From an uncultured Desulfovibrionaceae bacterium (GTDB taxonomy: Bacteria; Desulfobacterota; Desulfovibrionia; Desulfovibrionales; Desulfovibrionaceae), in assembly GCA_944324045.1 (NCBI GenBank), contig CALUUT010000022.1, positions 1-64,000 on the forward strand: a stretch of DNA of 64,000 bases, written 5' to 3'. The notes under the pieces were generated by a model, which had not been told where the DNA came from, did not search any database, and saw only the letters and a program-made list of their open reading frames with translations. Below are positions 43,633 to 51,568 of the stretch, in pieces. Both the position numbers and the translations under genes were made by a program. Every line of letters starts with the position of its first letter. Position 1 is the stretch's first letter.

Positions 43633-44556
43633 ATGTTGTTGAAGTCTGTTTTACAAGTAGGGGTTTCCTGCCTGATTGTTGTTTGCGCCGCGACAGGATG
43701 CTCGTCAACGGATGACGAGGCTGTCAGGGCTCGTCTTACCCTTCTGGAGCTTAAGCTGGATGCGTTGGAAGAGCAGCAGCGTGGGGAAACGCCTCTGGAA
43801 ATGGACAAAGTGGAGCCGCAGGAAACAGCCTTTGCGAGCAAAGAGTCCTCTGAGGTGGTTAATACAATACCTGGGAGAGCTGCCGTTGTGCAACCGTCTG
43901 CTGCAAGCGCGCCTCAGGCGAAACCGCTTCCCGCATCAGCCTCTTCCGCGGCGGGGCCGCAGTCTGTCGGCGACGACGTGGTTTTTCTTTCCAGGTCCGC
44001 ATATGCTGATTTGACAGGTGCGCGACCGGTTGGCGTTTCCGCAAAAAGCCATGCCGGCGTCCAAACGCCGCCTGTGAAGAAAAAGCAGGATGTGAAAAAG
44101 CGGGATGATAAAAAGCAGCAGGCCCCGGCCCCTGTCGCGCAGGGAAAGAAGACGGATAAACGTCCTGCGCCTGTTTCGCAGAAAAAGCGGGAGATTGTTG
44201 ATTATGAGGCTGCCCTGAAGGTGGTTCTGTCCGGCAAAACCTTGGAAGGGCGCGAGAAAATGACTGCGTTTCTTCAGCGATATCCAGGCAGTAAACTGGA
44301 GCCAAACGCCCTGTATTGGATAGGCGAGACGTGGTATTCCGACAAAAGTTACGATAAGGCCATCCTTGCCTTTAAAGATGTTACAACAAAATTTCCCAAA
44401 CATGATAAGGCGTCCGCGGCGTTGTTTAAATTGGGCGCCTGTTATGAGCAATTGAAGGACAAGGGGAATGCTCAATTTTACTGGCAGGCTTTGCTGGAAG
44501 ATTTTCCCAAGTCCGAAGCCGCGGGTTTGGCAAGAAAAAGATTGGCGGCCCAGTAA
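43633..44556 (+). CDS. TPR lipoprotein resembling CpoB/YbgF
   Basis: This 307-residue protein has a signal peptide with a lipobox (AATGC, cysteine about residue 23). A short coiled coil follows (RARLTLLELKLDALEEQQ), then a long low-complexity linker with many Lys, Pro and Ala. The C-terminal TPR domain (about 190-307) has repeats of the CpoB/YbgF type (YPGSKLEPNALYWIGETWYSD, then KFPKHDKASAALFKLG). CpoB works with Tol-Pal in envelope constriction, but no tol or pal genes are close. GGAGG precedes the ATG. It may form a unit with dprA, 16 bases downstream. Confidence 0.85.
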   Translation: MLLKSVLQVGVSCLIVVCAATGCSSTDDEAVRARLTLLELKLDALEEQQRGETPLEMDKVEPQETAFASKESSEVVNTIPGRAAVVQPSAASAPQAKPLPASASSAAGPQSVGDDVVFLSRSAYADLTGARPVGVSAKSHAGVQTPPVKKKQDVKKRDDKKQQAPAPVAQGKKTDKRPAPVSQKKREIVDYEAALKVVLSGKTLEGREKMTAFLQRYPGSKLEPNALYWIGETWYSDKSYDKAILAFKDVTTKFPKHDKASAALFKLGACYEQLKDKGNAQFYWQALLEDFPKSEAAGLARKRLAAQ

Positions 44557-44572
44557 TCGGCGAGTGACGCAA

Positions 44573-45769
44573 ATGGGCGCGTGGCTTGGTCTTCCGCCAT
44601 CAAAGTATCCTGCTGTACGCCCCCAAAAAGATGGGGGCGTCGCTTCGCAGGCGCGGGCGCTGGAGCTTTGGGCGTGCATGGCGCTTATGAATGCGCCGGG
44701 CCTGGGCGGCGTGAGTTGCAAGATTCTTTATGAAACGTTTGGTTCTGCTTGCGCGGCGGCGGAATCGTGGCGAGAATGGACGGATATTGGCATTCGCGAA
44801 TCGGTCGCGTGCGAGTTTGGAAAACGGGCGTGGCTGCAATGCGCGCAAAAAGATTGGGATGCGGCTGCACGCTATGCGTCAAATTTTTTACTATACAACG
44901 ATGCGGAGTATCCCAAGCGTTTGCGCGATTTGCCGGATGCCCCGCTTATGCTGTTTTATGAAGGACTTCTTAATTTTTTACATGGTCCCGCACTGACTGT
45001 CGTTGGCTCGCGAAAATGCAGTCCCGACGGCATCTTGGCCTGTCGGACGTTGTGCCGCGAACTTTCGGAAGCGGGGATTGCCATTGTGTCCGGGCTGGCG
45101 GTCGGGATAGACAGCGAAGCGCATAAGGCGGCCCTGGGCCATCCCGGCGGCACCATTGCAGTCATGGGAACCGGTCTTGATATGACATATCCGGAGCAAA
45201 GCCGCGCCTTGCGCGCCCGGATTGTTGAAAATGGATTGATCCTTACAGAATATGCGCCCGGAAGCCGTCTGCGGCCCCAAAATTTTCCCAGACGAAATCG
45301 TATTATGGCAGGTTTGAGTTTGGGCGTTTTGGTGGTGGAAGCCCCGGATAAAAGCGGGAGTCTGATAACGGCGCGCCTTGCAGGAGAAAACGGCCGTATG
45401 GTGTACGCTGTTCCCGGACGTTTCGGCTCCCCTCTGGCAACAGGCTGTGCGCAATTGATACGAAATGGCGCTATTCCAGTTTTTGATGTTTCAGATATTT
45501 TGTGGGATTTGAAACCCCAGTTACAGGCGGAGGGCGCCTTGTTGGCGGAAAGCGCGGCCGTTTCCGAAGCTGTGGAGCCGGCTGTCTCAGGTGAAGACGG
45601 CAATGCGCGCATCGTGGCTTTTTTGCGGGAAAACGGACCGACGCATGTTGATTTGATAGGAGTCAGGCTTGGGCTGGACGCATCAAAAGTAAGCAGCGCG
45701 CTTTTGATGCTGGAGGTGGACGGTATGGTTCGGCGTTTTCCGGGCATGGTGTATGGAGCCAATTCATGA
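44573..45769 (+). CDS. dprA: DNA-processing protein DprA
   Basis: This protein of about 398 residues has the DprA layout. An N-terminal helix-hairpin-type region spans about 25-100. The Rossmann-like core has VVGSRKCSPDG (about 143), SGLAVGIDSEAHKAAL (about 173) and the signature PRRNRIMAGLSLGVLVVEA (about 240). A C-terminal winged helix ends VRRFPGMVYGAN. DprA loads RecA onto incoming single-stranded DNA in transformation. No other competence genes are in the window. ATG 44573 and GTG 44564 are both possible; neither has a strong site. It is coupled to the xer gene through ATGATG. Confidence 0.94.
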   Translation: MGAWLGLPPSKYPAVRPQKDGGVASQARALELWACMALMNAPGLGGVSCKILYETFGSACAAAESWREWTDIGIRESVACEFGKRAWLQCAQKDWDAAARYASNFLLYNDAEYPKRLRDLPDAPLMLFYEGLLNFLHGPALTVVGSRKCSPDGILACRTLCRELSEAGIAIVSGLAVGIDSEAHKAALGHPGGTIAVMGTGLDMTYPEQSRALRARIVENGLILTEYAPGSRLRPQNFPRRNRIMAGLSLGVLVVEAPDKSGSLITARLAGENGRMVYAVPGRFGSPLATGCAQLIRNGAIPVFDVSDILWDLKPQLQAEGALLAESAAVSEAVEPAVSGEDGNARIVAFLRENGPTHVDLIGVRLGLDASKVSSALLMLEVDGMVRRFPGMVYGANS

Positions 45770-46725
45770 TGGACAAGAAAAAAGCGCAGTTGTCGAATGG
45801 GGCGCAGGCTTTTCTGGACTATTTGTCTGTCGAAAAAGGGTATTCTCCTGCAACGGTACGCGCCTACGGTACGGATATTGAACAATTTGAGCATTGGCTT
45901 GCTGAAGTGGGAGCCTGTCCCGATCATCCGGAAACGGTGACCCGGCGGCATATTCAGCGTTTTCTTGCCGAATTGCACAGAGCCGCTGTCAAAAAATCTT
46001 CTGTTTCCCGTAAGCTCTCGACTTTGCGACGCTTTTTTCACTACCTGGTGCGCAAGAAAATTCTTTCCGCATCGCCTGTTCTGGGCATTGCAAATCCAAA
46101 GCAGGAAAAGCGGCAGCCGCGGGTTTTAAATGTAGATCAGAGTTTTGCTTTGCTGGATATAAAAGAGCAACGGCGTCATATTGCCCCTGGAAAAGTCACG
46201 GCAAATACAGAATCCGTTTTGCGCCGGGATATTGCACTGGCGGAACTGTTGTATGGCGCGGGATTGCGTATTTCTGAAGCGTTAGCTTTGGATGTGTTCT
46301 CAGTGGATTGTTCTTCCGAGGTTGTGCGGGTTATGGGAAAAGGCGCGCATGAACGGCAAGTTCCCATGGGCGAGGCGGCGCGCATCGCATTGCGCCGCTG
46401 GCTGGAAATCCGGCCCAGTTTTGTGAAGGAGCCGGGCGAGCCGGCGCTGTTTCTTGGCGTGTCGGGCAAACGTTTGAATCGTCGCGAGGCGGTTCGCATC
46501 ATTGAGCGTCTCTGCCTGAAAGCGGGGCTGCCTCAGGTGGTGTCGCCGCATGGGTTGCGGCATTCATTCGCCACGCATCTTCTGGAAGCAGGCGCGGACA
46601 TGCGCAGCGTCCAGGAGCTTCTCGGGCATTCCCGGTTGAGCACGACGCAGCGATATACGCATTTGAGCCTGTCCACTTTGGTCAGCGCGTATGACGCGGC
46701 CCATCCCAAAGCCAAGGACGTCTGA
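45766..46725 (+). CDS. xerC: Tyrosine recombinase XerC/XerD
   Basis: This 319-residue protein has all six catalytic residues of the Xer family: R168 in GAGLRISEAL, K192 in GKGAHERQVP, H262 and R265 in HGLRHSFATHLL, H288 in LGHS and the nucleophile Y297 in TTQRYTH. The N-terminal SAM-like core-binding domain spans about 10-100. It resolves chromosome dimers at dif with a partner protein. Placement after dprA favours XerC over XerD, though that is a weak argument. There is no sign of a phage or integron context. GGAG is 8 bases before ATG 45766. Confidence 0.93.
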   Translation: MMDKKKAQLSNGAQAFLDYLSVEKGYSPATVRAYGTDIEQFEHWLAEVGACPDHPETVTRRHIQRFLAELHRAAVKKSSVSRKLSTLRRFFHYLVRKKILSASPVLGIANPKQEKRQPRVLNVDQSFALLDIKEQRRHIAPGKVTANTESVLRRDIALAELLYGAGLRISEALALDVFSVDCSSEVVRVMGKGAHERQVPMGEAARIALRRWLEIRPSFVKEPGEPALFLGVSGKRLNRREAVRIIERLCLKAGLPQVVSPHGLRHSFATHLLEAGADMRSVQELLGHSRLSTTQRYTHLSLSTLVSAYDAAHPKAKDV

Positions 46726-46779
46726 TAATTTTTCAGAAGCAGCTTACTGTTGTAGTTTTTTAGAATGGAGACACGCGCT

Positions 46780-47193
46780 ATGAACGATGCGCTGCAAAGC
46801 ATAATCGCCATATTATCCGAAGCCCCAATGTGTTTTTTGGGTACTGTCAGCGACGGTAAGCCGCATGTGTGGCCTTTTCAGTTTCAGTTTGAGAAGGAGG
46901 GCAAGTTGTGGTTCTGCACGGCAAAGGGCAAAGACGTGTATAAACATATGGAATGCAATCCTTGCATTGAAATTTGCGCCGTAAAGCCGGATACAACAAC
47001 CTTGCGTCTGTCGGGCAGGGTTCTTCTTGAAGACAATCGGGAGGTAAAAGAACGCATTCTGGCTGAACAGCCTTTGATTAGAAATATTTATGGAACCGCG
47101 GATAATCTTGGCTTTACCAGTTTTTGCCTGGAGCATGGGCGCTATGTTATTTTTGACTTGTGCGGCAATCCTCCGCGCGAAGGAACGATATGA
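46780..47193 (+). CDS. Pyridoxamine 5'-phosphate oxidase-like flavoprotein
   Basis: This 137-residue split-barrel protein of the PNPOx-like fold starts with a helix and the segment PMCFLGTVSDGKPHVWPFQF (about residues 16-35). It contains KLWFCTAKGKDVYKHMECNPCIEIC (about 42-66) and ends RYVIFDLCGNP. Members bind FMN or F420, reduce small substrates or only bind the cofactor. The number of cysteines (five) is high. ATG 46780 follows GGAG by 8 bases; an earlier ATG at 46765 is less likely. It is followed by a terminator. Confidence 0.85.
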   Translation: MNDALQSIIAILSEAPMCFLGTVSDGKPHVWPFQFQFEKEGKLWFCTAKGKDVYKHMECNPCIEICAVKPDTTTLRLSGRVLLEDNREVKERILAEQPLIRNIYGTADNLGFTSFCLEHGRYVIFDLCGNPPREGTI

Positions 47194-47604
47194 TGTCAAA
47201 ATCGCAGGCATGCCTGTAACCGCCAGATTGCCGAATATATGAAGAAAGCAAATTTTTTCATATGTTGCAGGTGATTGTCGCTGTATAAAACGGAGGCATG
47301 AGGATGCCTGCTTTTTGGGGATGGCATGAAGGCATCTTTTTTTTGAAAGACCGGATATCAGAGTTGACTAAATTTATATTTATAGTCTATTCCCAGAAAG
47401 GCGCGCAAAAGAAAATGGATATGAAAGGCGCAAGCGAATTGCGTTATTTTTCTTTCCAGAGAGAGCATGCGCTCTTATTTTTATTGGATATGCGCCGTTG
47501 CCAAAGGCTATAAAGGTCTATACCGTTGTTGGTTCACGTATCGCGTCTATGCCGTTATTCATAGTTTCCCGTTTATTTTGAAAAAAATATGGAGGTTACT
47601 TTTG
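47194..47604 (+). other. Intergenic region between the two flavoprotein genes
   Basis: No gene is supported in 411 bases. A terminator lies at 47294-47316, and a second weak hairpin with T8 follows at about 47320-47344. A 71-codon frame at 47298-47513 starts in the terminator and lacks a ribosome site, so it is not called. Confidence 0.4.
47294..47316 (+). terminator. Terminator after PNPOx-like gene
   Basis: AGGCAT-GAGG-ATGCCT forms a perfect 6-base stem and is followed by GCTTTTT. Confidence 0.6.
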
Positions 47605-47997
47605 ATGAACGAACAAGTGGTCAAAGTGCTTAAGGAGCAGATGTGGTTTCTTGGAACCTATTCGGATGAACCGAACGTTGTGCCTGTGCTTTTCAAGGGC
47701 GTGACGGATGACGGCAAACTGGTTGTCGCGGACAATTTTATGAAGAAGACCTTGGACAACATCAAGGCTAACGGTAAAATTGCGGTTTCCGTATGCGACA
47801 TCGCAGCCAAGGAAGGGTATCAGGTCAAGGGCACCGTGGAATATGTTACGGATGGTCCGATATATGATATGTTCCAAAAGCAGGTGGAACAGGTGTTCAA
47901 GGGCGCTGTGAAGGCAAAGGGCGCGTTGATCATCACTCCGACGAAAATCTTTGTCACCTCTCCGGGCCCGGATAACAACAAGGAGCTTCCGCTCTAA
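47605..47997 (+). CDS. PNPOx-like flavin-binding protein
   Basis: This 130-residue protein is a small split-barrel flavoprotein of the PNPOx superfamily, distinct from the one upstream. It has an N-terminal helix, MWFLGTYSDEPNVVPVLFKG (about residues 13-32), VADNFMKKTLDNIKANGKIAVSV (about 41-63) and a GYQVKGTVEYVTDG strand. Such proteins are common in anaerobes, and their substrates are mostly unknown. GGAGG is 9 bases before ATG 47605, so the longer in-frame start at 47467 is rejected. It is a single gene, and terminator-like hairpins follow at 48019-48053 and 48089-48124. Confidence 0.85.
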   Translation: MNEQVVKVLKEQMWFLGTYSDEPNVVPVLFKGVTDDGKLVVADNFMKKTLDNIKANGKIAVSVCDIAAKEGYQVKGTVEYVTDGPIYDMFQKQVEQVFKGAVKAKGALIITPTKIFVTSPGPDNNKELPL

Positions 47998-48088
47998 GAG
48001 TTTTGTCTTATGGTTTATCAGGTTGTTTGTCCGATTCCGGGGCAAACAACCTGACGACATCTAGAGAGCAGCTTTCCAAGCTGGAGAT

Positions 48089-48124
48089 GTGAGGAAACAG
48101 TAACGGTTGTTTCCTCACTTTTTT
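48089..48124 (+). terminator. Strong terminator between convergent genes
   Basis: A perfect 11-base stem (GTGAGGAAACA / TGTTTCCTCAC) with an 8-base loop is followed by TTTTTT. It overlaps the stop codon of the minus-strand RluD-CoaE gene. A second hairpin (CAGGTTGTTTG / CAAACAACCTG, 48019-48053) lies upstream. Confidence 0.85.
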
Positions 48125-49980
48125 ATTTGCAATCCGAGAGTGTTCCAGGCTTTCGCAACAAGAGCGCGCGTCCGGTTTTCCTGGATTGCTTTCAGTATGG
48201 CGAGAAGATGCCGCGCGGCAAGGGACATGGTCTCACGGGAACCTGAGTTGTCGATGACGATGTGGCTGGCGCGAATCTTTCTGGAGGCATCCCATTGCCA
48301 TGAATCAAGGGTTTCAGCTACATGCGCGGGTATATGGCGAAATGTCGTCAGACGCATATGCCGGGTGTGCGTCGGGCAGAAGACGCATACAAGAATGGGG
48401 TTTGGATAGCACGATTCCGAGCGGGAAAAGGCGGGGGCTTTGCTCTCTGTTTCAAGAAAAAGCGGGATTTCCGCCACAGAAAAAGGCGAACGATTTAAAA
48501 GCGTCTTTCCCTGTTCCGCAGTATGCCAGAACTGGTTCAGGTTATGTTTCACCAGAGGATGCACCATTTCTTCAATTTCCCGGCGCAGGTCCGGTTCGGC
48601 GCGCATGGCCGCAAAGAGTTCCGCTTTATTGACCGGGGCGCGGTCCGTTTGCACAAATCTGGCGCCAAAACGGCGGCGCAACAGTATCCATCCGTCATTG
48701 CCGGGCTCATATAGCATACGCACGCACGCATCGGCCGACCAGACAGGAACGCCATATTGTTCCATTTCTTTGGTCAGGGCGCTTTTGCCGCAACCTGGAA
48801 GCCCGGTCACAACCACGCGCAGAGGCATTGAAAGCAGTTTCGTCATGGCGTCCTTGAAATCAGAGGGCGGCGCATCATAAAATTCAAGAGGAACTTTTGT
48901 TTCAGGATGGGTGAAGGAAAGATGAAACGCATGGAGCATTTGTCTCGATGCGATGAGCGTGGCTCCTTGAGGAGCATTGGCAAATATTTTTTTGTCCGGA
49001 CTTGACGATGCGGCGTGCGCGGCATCCGCCTTTACAATGGAAGGTTCAGTGTCCAGAGAATCGAGGCGGTTTGGACGTTCGGAATATGTCATGTCGTCCA
49101 TATCGCTGTCTTCCATGTTTTCGTTTCCTGTGCTTTCAGGCGAAAGGCGTATATACGAGCCGTCCGCCGCACGATGCGTCGGCCCGCCATATAAAGGATC
49201 TCCCCAGAGCGGATGCCCTATGTGCGCCATGTGCACACGTATCTGATGCGTGCGTCCGGTGCGGATATGGATGCGCACAAGGGAAAAGCTGCCTTTTGGG
49301 TCCGCAAAAAGAACGCGGTAATGGGAATGGGCATTGCGGATAGAGCCGGATAGTCTGTTCTCATAACCGGGGAAAGCCGCCATTTTTGTCTTATACGTGG
49401 GATGGCGTCCCACAGGAACCGTAATATCGGCCTCTTTTGGCGAGGGAACGCCTTTGACCAGGGCAAGATATTCTTTTGTAACGCGACGGCCGGCAAAGGC
49501 TTCGGCCAGAGCAAGCCGGATTTTTTCGTTCAGAGCGACAAGAATCAACCCGCTGGTGTCCTTGTCCAGTCGGTGTACGATTCCGGGGCGCGTCCCTTCC
49601 ATGTCGCGCAGTTCAGGAAAATGAAAAAGCAGCCGGTTGACCATGGTTCCGCTTGGACAACTGGGGCAGGGATGCACAGTCAGCCCCCATGGTTTGCTTA
49701 AAACCAGGCAATATTCATCCCTGTAGCGTACGGTCAGTTCGCCGGGCTCAGGAAGAAGCGCGTTTTCCGCATCCGGTATGACGATGGATATGGTTTGCCC
49801 TGATTTTAATATGTGTTTGGGACTGTTGCAAACCTGATTGTCAATATGCACATGGCCTTGCGCAATAAGTTGTTTTATTTTTTCTCGCGATAGTCCATCC
49901 GGGCGCAGCATATCGGCAAGAAAACGGTCAAGCCGAAGAAGCGGCTCTGTAACGGAAAAATGGCGTTCACGCCCGGGCAT
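48115..49980 (-). CDS. Fusion of RluD-type pseudouridine synthase and dephospho-CoA kinase
   Basis: This 621-residue protein has two enzymes in one chain. Residues 1-85 contain an S4 domain (RLDRFLADML, VHIDNQVCN). The RluA/RluD catalytic domain has the active aspartate in GIVHRLDKDTSGL (about 138) and the RTHQIRVHMAHIGHPLWGDPLYGG motif. The usual RluD tail motif RQMLHAFHLSFTHPET comes only after a 75-residue acidic insertion (about 268-343). The CoaE domain begins near 385 with P-loop GLPGCGKS and SADACVRMLY. It should phosphorylate dephospho-CoA, the last step of CoA synthesis. ATG 49980 follows GGGAG. The 3' end of the dppD-like gene overlaps its start by 14 bases. Confidence 0.88.
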   Translation of the reverse strand: MPGRERHFSVTEPLLRLDRFLADMLRPDGLSREKIKQLIAQGHVHIDNQVCNSPKHILKSGQTISIVIPDAENALLPEPGELTVRYRDEYCLVLSKPWGLTVHPCPSCPSGTMVNRLLFHFPELRDMEGTRPGIVHRLDKDTSGLILVALNEKIRLALAEAFAGRRVTKEYLALVKGVPSPKEADITVPVGRHPTYKTKMAAFPGYENRLSGSIRNAHSHYRVLFADPKGSFSLVRIHIRTGRTHQIRVHMAHIGHPLWGDPLYGGPTHRAADGSYIRLSPESTGNENMEDSDMDDMTYSERPNRLDSLDTEPSIVKADAAHAASSSPDKKIFANAPQGATLIASRQMLHAFHLSFTHPETKVPLEFYDAPPSDFKDAMTKLLSMPLRVVVTGLPGCGKSALTKEMEQYGVPVWSADACVRMLYEPGNDGWILLRRRFGARFVQTDRAPVNKAELFAAMRAEPDLRREIEEMVHPLVKHNLNQFWHTAEQGKTLLNRSPFSVAEIPLFLETESKAPAFSRSESCYPNPILVCVFCPTHTRHMRLTTFRHIPAHVAETLDSWQWDASRKIRASHIVIDNSGSRETMSLAARHLLAILKAIQENRTRALVAKAWNTLGLQIKK

Positions 49981-51034
49981 CAGGGGTCTCCCTATGATTG
50001 TGGAAAAGCCAGCATCGCACGCAATGCCCTTGCGTATGGACGACAAGAGGCGGCAACGCCGCGACGCATACCGGCATGGCCTTTGGACAACGTTCGTGAA
50101 ATGCGCAGCCTTTGGGGATATTCCCAAGCGAGGGTACAACGCCGGGTATGGCGTTCAGGCGCGTTTTTCGTCTGGGGACGCTGTTTTGTTCCGTGCAAAG
50201 CGGCAGTGCGGGACGCGATTGTATGAGCCCCTGGGTATAGGGATGCAGGGGGCGAGTGAAAAGACAGGCGGCGTCCGCCTGCTCCATTACGTATCCGGCA
50301 TACATAATGAGGACTGTGTCCGCAACTTCCGCTACAATCCCAAGGTCATGCGTAATAAGCACAGTGCCTGTGCCGTATTTTTTCCCCAGATTTCCAAGAA
50401 GGTCCAGAATTTGTCTTTGGATGGTGACGTCAAGCGCCGTGGTGGGCTCGTCGGCAATAATAAGCTGCGGCGAACACGCAAGCGCCATGGCGATGAGGGC
50501 GCGCTGACGCATCCCGCCGCTCATCTGGTGCGGGAAATCCATGATGCGCGCTTCAGGCGCCGGGATTCCCACCTGACGGAGCAGGGACAAAGTCGCGGCG
50601 CGGGATTGTTTTTTTGAAAGCCCCTTATGCAGGCGCAACACCTCGCTGATTTGGTCCCCTATGCGCAAAACAGGGTTCAGCGCGGTCATGGGTTCTTGGA
50701 AGATCATGGCCATGCGGCACCCCCGAATAGTTTGGAGCTCCTTTTCAGTCATCTTGGTCACATCATGGCCTTCAAAATAGATGCTGCCTGCAGTCACGGC
50801 CCCGGAGTTTGGCAAAAGTCCCATAATTGCAAGCGCCGTCATGGTCTTGCCGCAACCTGATTCGCCCACAAGACAAACTGTTTTTCCGGATTCAAGGGTA
50901 AAACTGACGTCGTTTACGGCAGTAAGCCGCGGCGCGTTGCGGTCGCGGGCATGAAATTGCACGGTGAGCCCTGAAACGGCGAGAAGCGGAGCCTCTTTTC
51001 TTGCGTGGGACTGTCTGGTATGTGAAGCGTCCAT
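49967..51034 (-). CDS. Oligopeptide/dipeptide-type ABC transporter ATPase (DppD/OppD-like)
   Basis: This 355-residue protein has Walker A GESGCGKTMTALAIM (about residue 58) and Q-loop FQEPMTALNP. The signature MSGGMRQRALIAMALAC (about 170) precedes Walker B LIIADEPTTALDV and HTQG-type C-terminal features. The oligo_HPY tail has a Cys pattern (CAFHERCPKAMPVC, then HCVRCW) that binds an iron-sulfur cluster in DppD/OppD relatives. No permease, binding protein or second ATPase gene adjoins it: the gene upstream is on the other strand (feoA) and the one downstream is RluD-CoaE. It is therefore an orphan unless partners lie elsewhere. No clear ribosome site precedes ATG 51034. Confidence 0.9.
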   Translation of the reverse strand: MDASHTRQSHARKEAPLLAVSGLTVQFHARDRNAPRLTAVNDVSFTLESGKTVCLVGESGCGKTMTALAIMGLLPNSGAVTAGSIYFEGHDVTKMTEKELQTIRGCRMAMIFQEPMTALNPVLRIGDQISEVLRLHKGLSKKQSRAATLSLLRQVGIPAPEARIMDFPHQMSGGMRQRALIAMALACSPQLIIADEPTTALDVTIQRQILDLLGNLGKKYGTGTVLITHDLGIVAEVADTVLIMYAGYVMEQADAACLFTRPLHPYTQGLIQSRPALPLCTEQNSVPRRKTRLNAIPGVVPSLGNIPKGCAFHERCPKAMPVCVAALPPLVVHTQGHCVRCWLFHNHRETPDARA

Positions 51035-51148
51035 TGAGCGGGCGGCATGACGGCCGTAGTCTTGATTGTTCGATGCGCGACAGCTTTTTATAAGCCAATA
51101 CGCGTATTGCGTCCAGCGTCATGGAATGCAAAAAAATGTGGCTGTAAG

Positions 51149-51177
51149 TTGACAAGGTTTTTCATTCGTCTTAGCTT
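51149..51177 (+). promoter_or_regulatory. Candidate promoter of the first feoAB operon
   Basis: TTGACA (51149-51154) and TAGCTT (51172-51177) with 17 bases between them lie in the 258-base gap before feoA. The -10 is poor, so this is tentative. No Fur box is evident. Confidence 0.4.
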
Positions 51178-51292
51178 CTCTTTTACCGTCGGAAGCCGTC
51201 CGCCTTGGCATGGAATGCGCAGGACAATGAGGCGGACTCCTTTTTGCGGCCCTTGCCTTTCATGCAGGCGTTTTAAAAAAGAAGGTGTTGAT

Positions 51293-51568
51293 ATGATGCA
51301 CAATACAGCAATGCCGGCTCAGGCTGAAGAACATCCCAGAGCTGTGGAACTTAAAGATATGGCTGTGGGCGAAAGCGGGTCTGTTGTCCGCATTTGCGCT
51401 GTTGGCGAATTGGGACGGCGCATCCGCGATATGGGCATTATTCCCGGAAGCCGTCTTTGCGTTACTGGCCGCGCGCCGCTCAATGATCCTTTGACCATAC
51501 GTTTGCGGGGTTATACCCTGTCTTTGCGCGGCAGTGAAGCCGCATACATATTGGTGGAGCCGGATTAA
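51293..51568 (+). CDS. feoA: Ferrous iron transport protein FeoA (first system)
   Basis: This protein of about 91 residues has an SH3-like FeoA domain from about residue 18 (VELKDMAVGESGSVVRI). It includes the typical RRIRDMGIIPGSRLCVTGRAPLNDPLTIRLRGYTLSLRGSEA stretch. An N-terminal extension of about 18 residues is unusual. FeoA regulates or supports FeoB. GAAGG precedes ATG 51293, and ATG 51296 is also possible. The feoB start overlaps its stop (TTAATG). A long in-frame upstream extension (from 51047) has no site and is not used. Confidence 0.92.
   Translation: MMHNTAMPAQAEEHPRAVELKDMAVGESGSVVRICAVGELGRRIRDMGIIPGSRLCVTGRAPLNDPLTIRLRGYTLSLRGSEAAYILVEPD

Noticed and set aside
45766-46725. 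Xer recombinase as a mark of a mobile element or integron
   Set aside because: It is coupled to dprA and has the length and motifs of the housekeeping XerC/XerD. No att sites, phage genes or cassette array are nearby.
47298-47513. 71-codon plus-strand frame before the second flavoprotein gene
   Set aside because: It begins inside a terminator, lacks a ribosome site and has no family features.
51047-51292. N-terminal extension of the first FeoA
   Set aside because: The added 82 residues have no domain and no ribosome site and would cover the promoter. ATG 51293 has GAAGG with good spacing.
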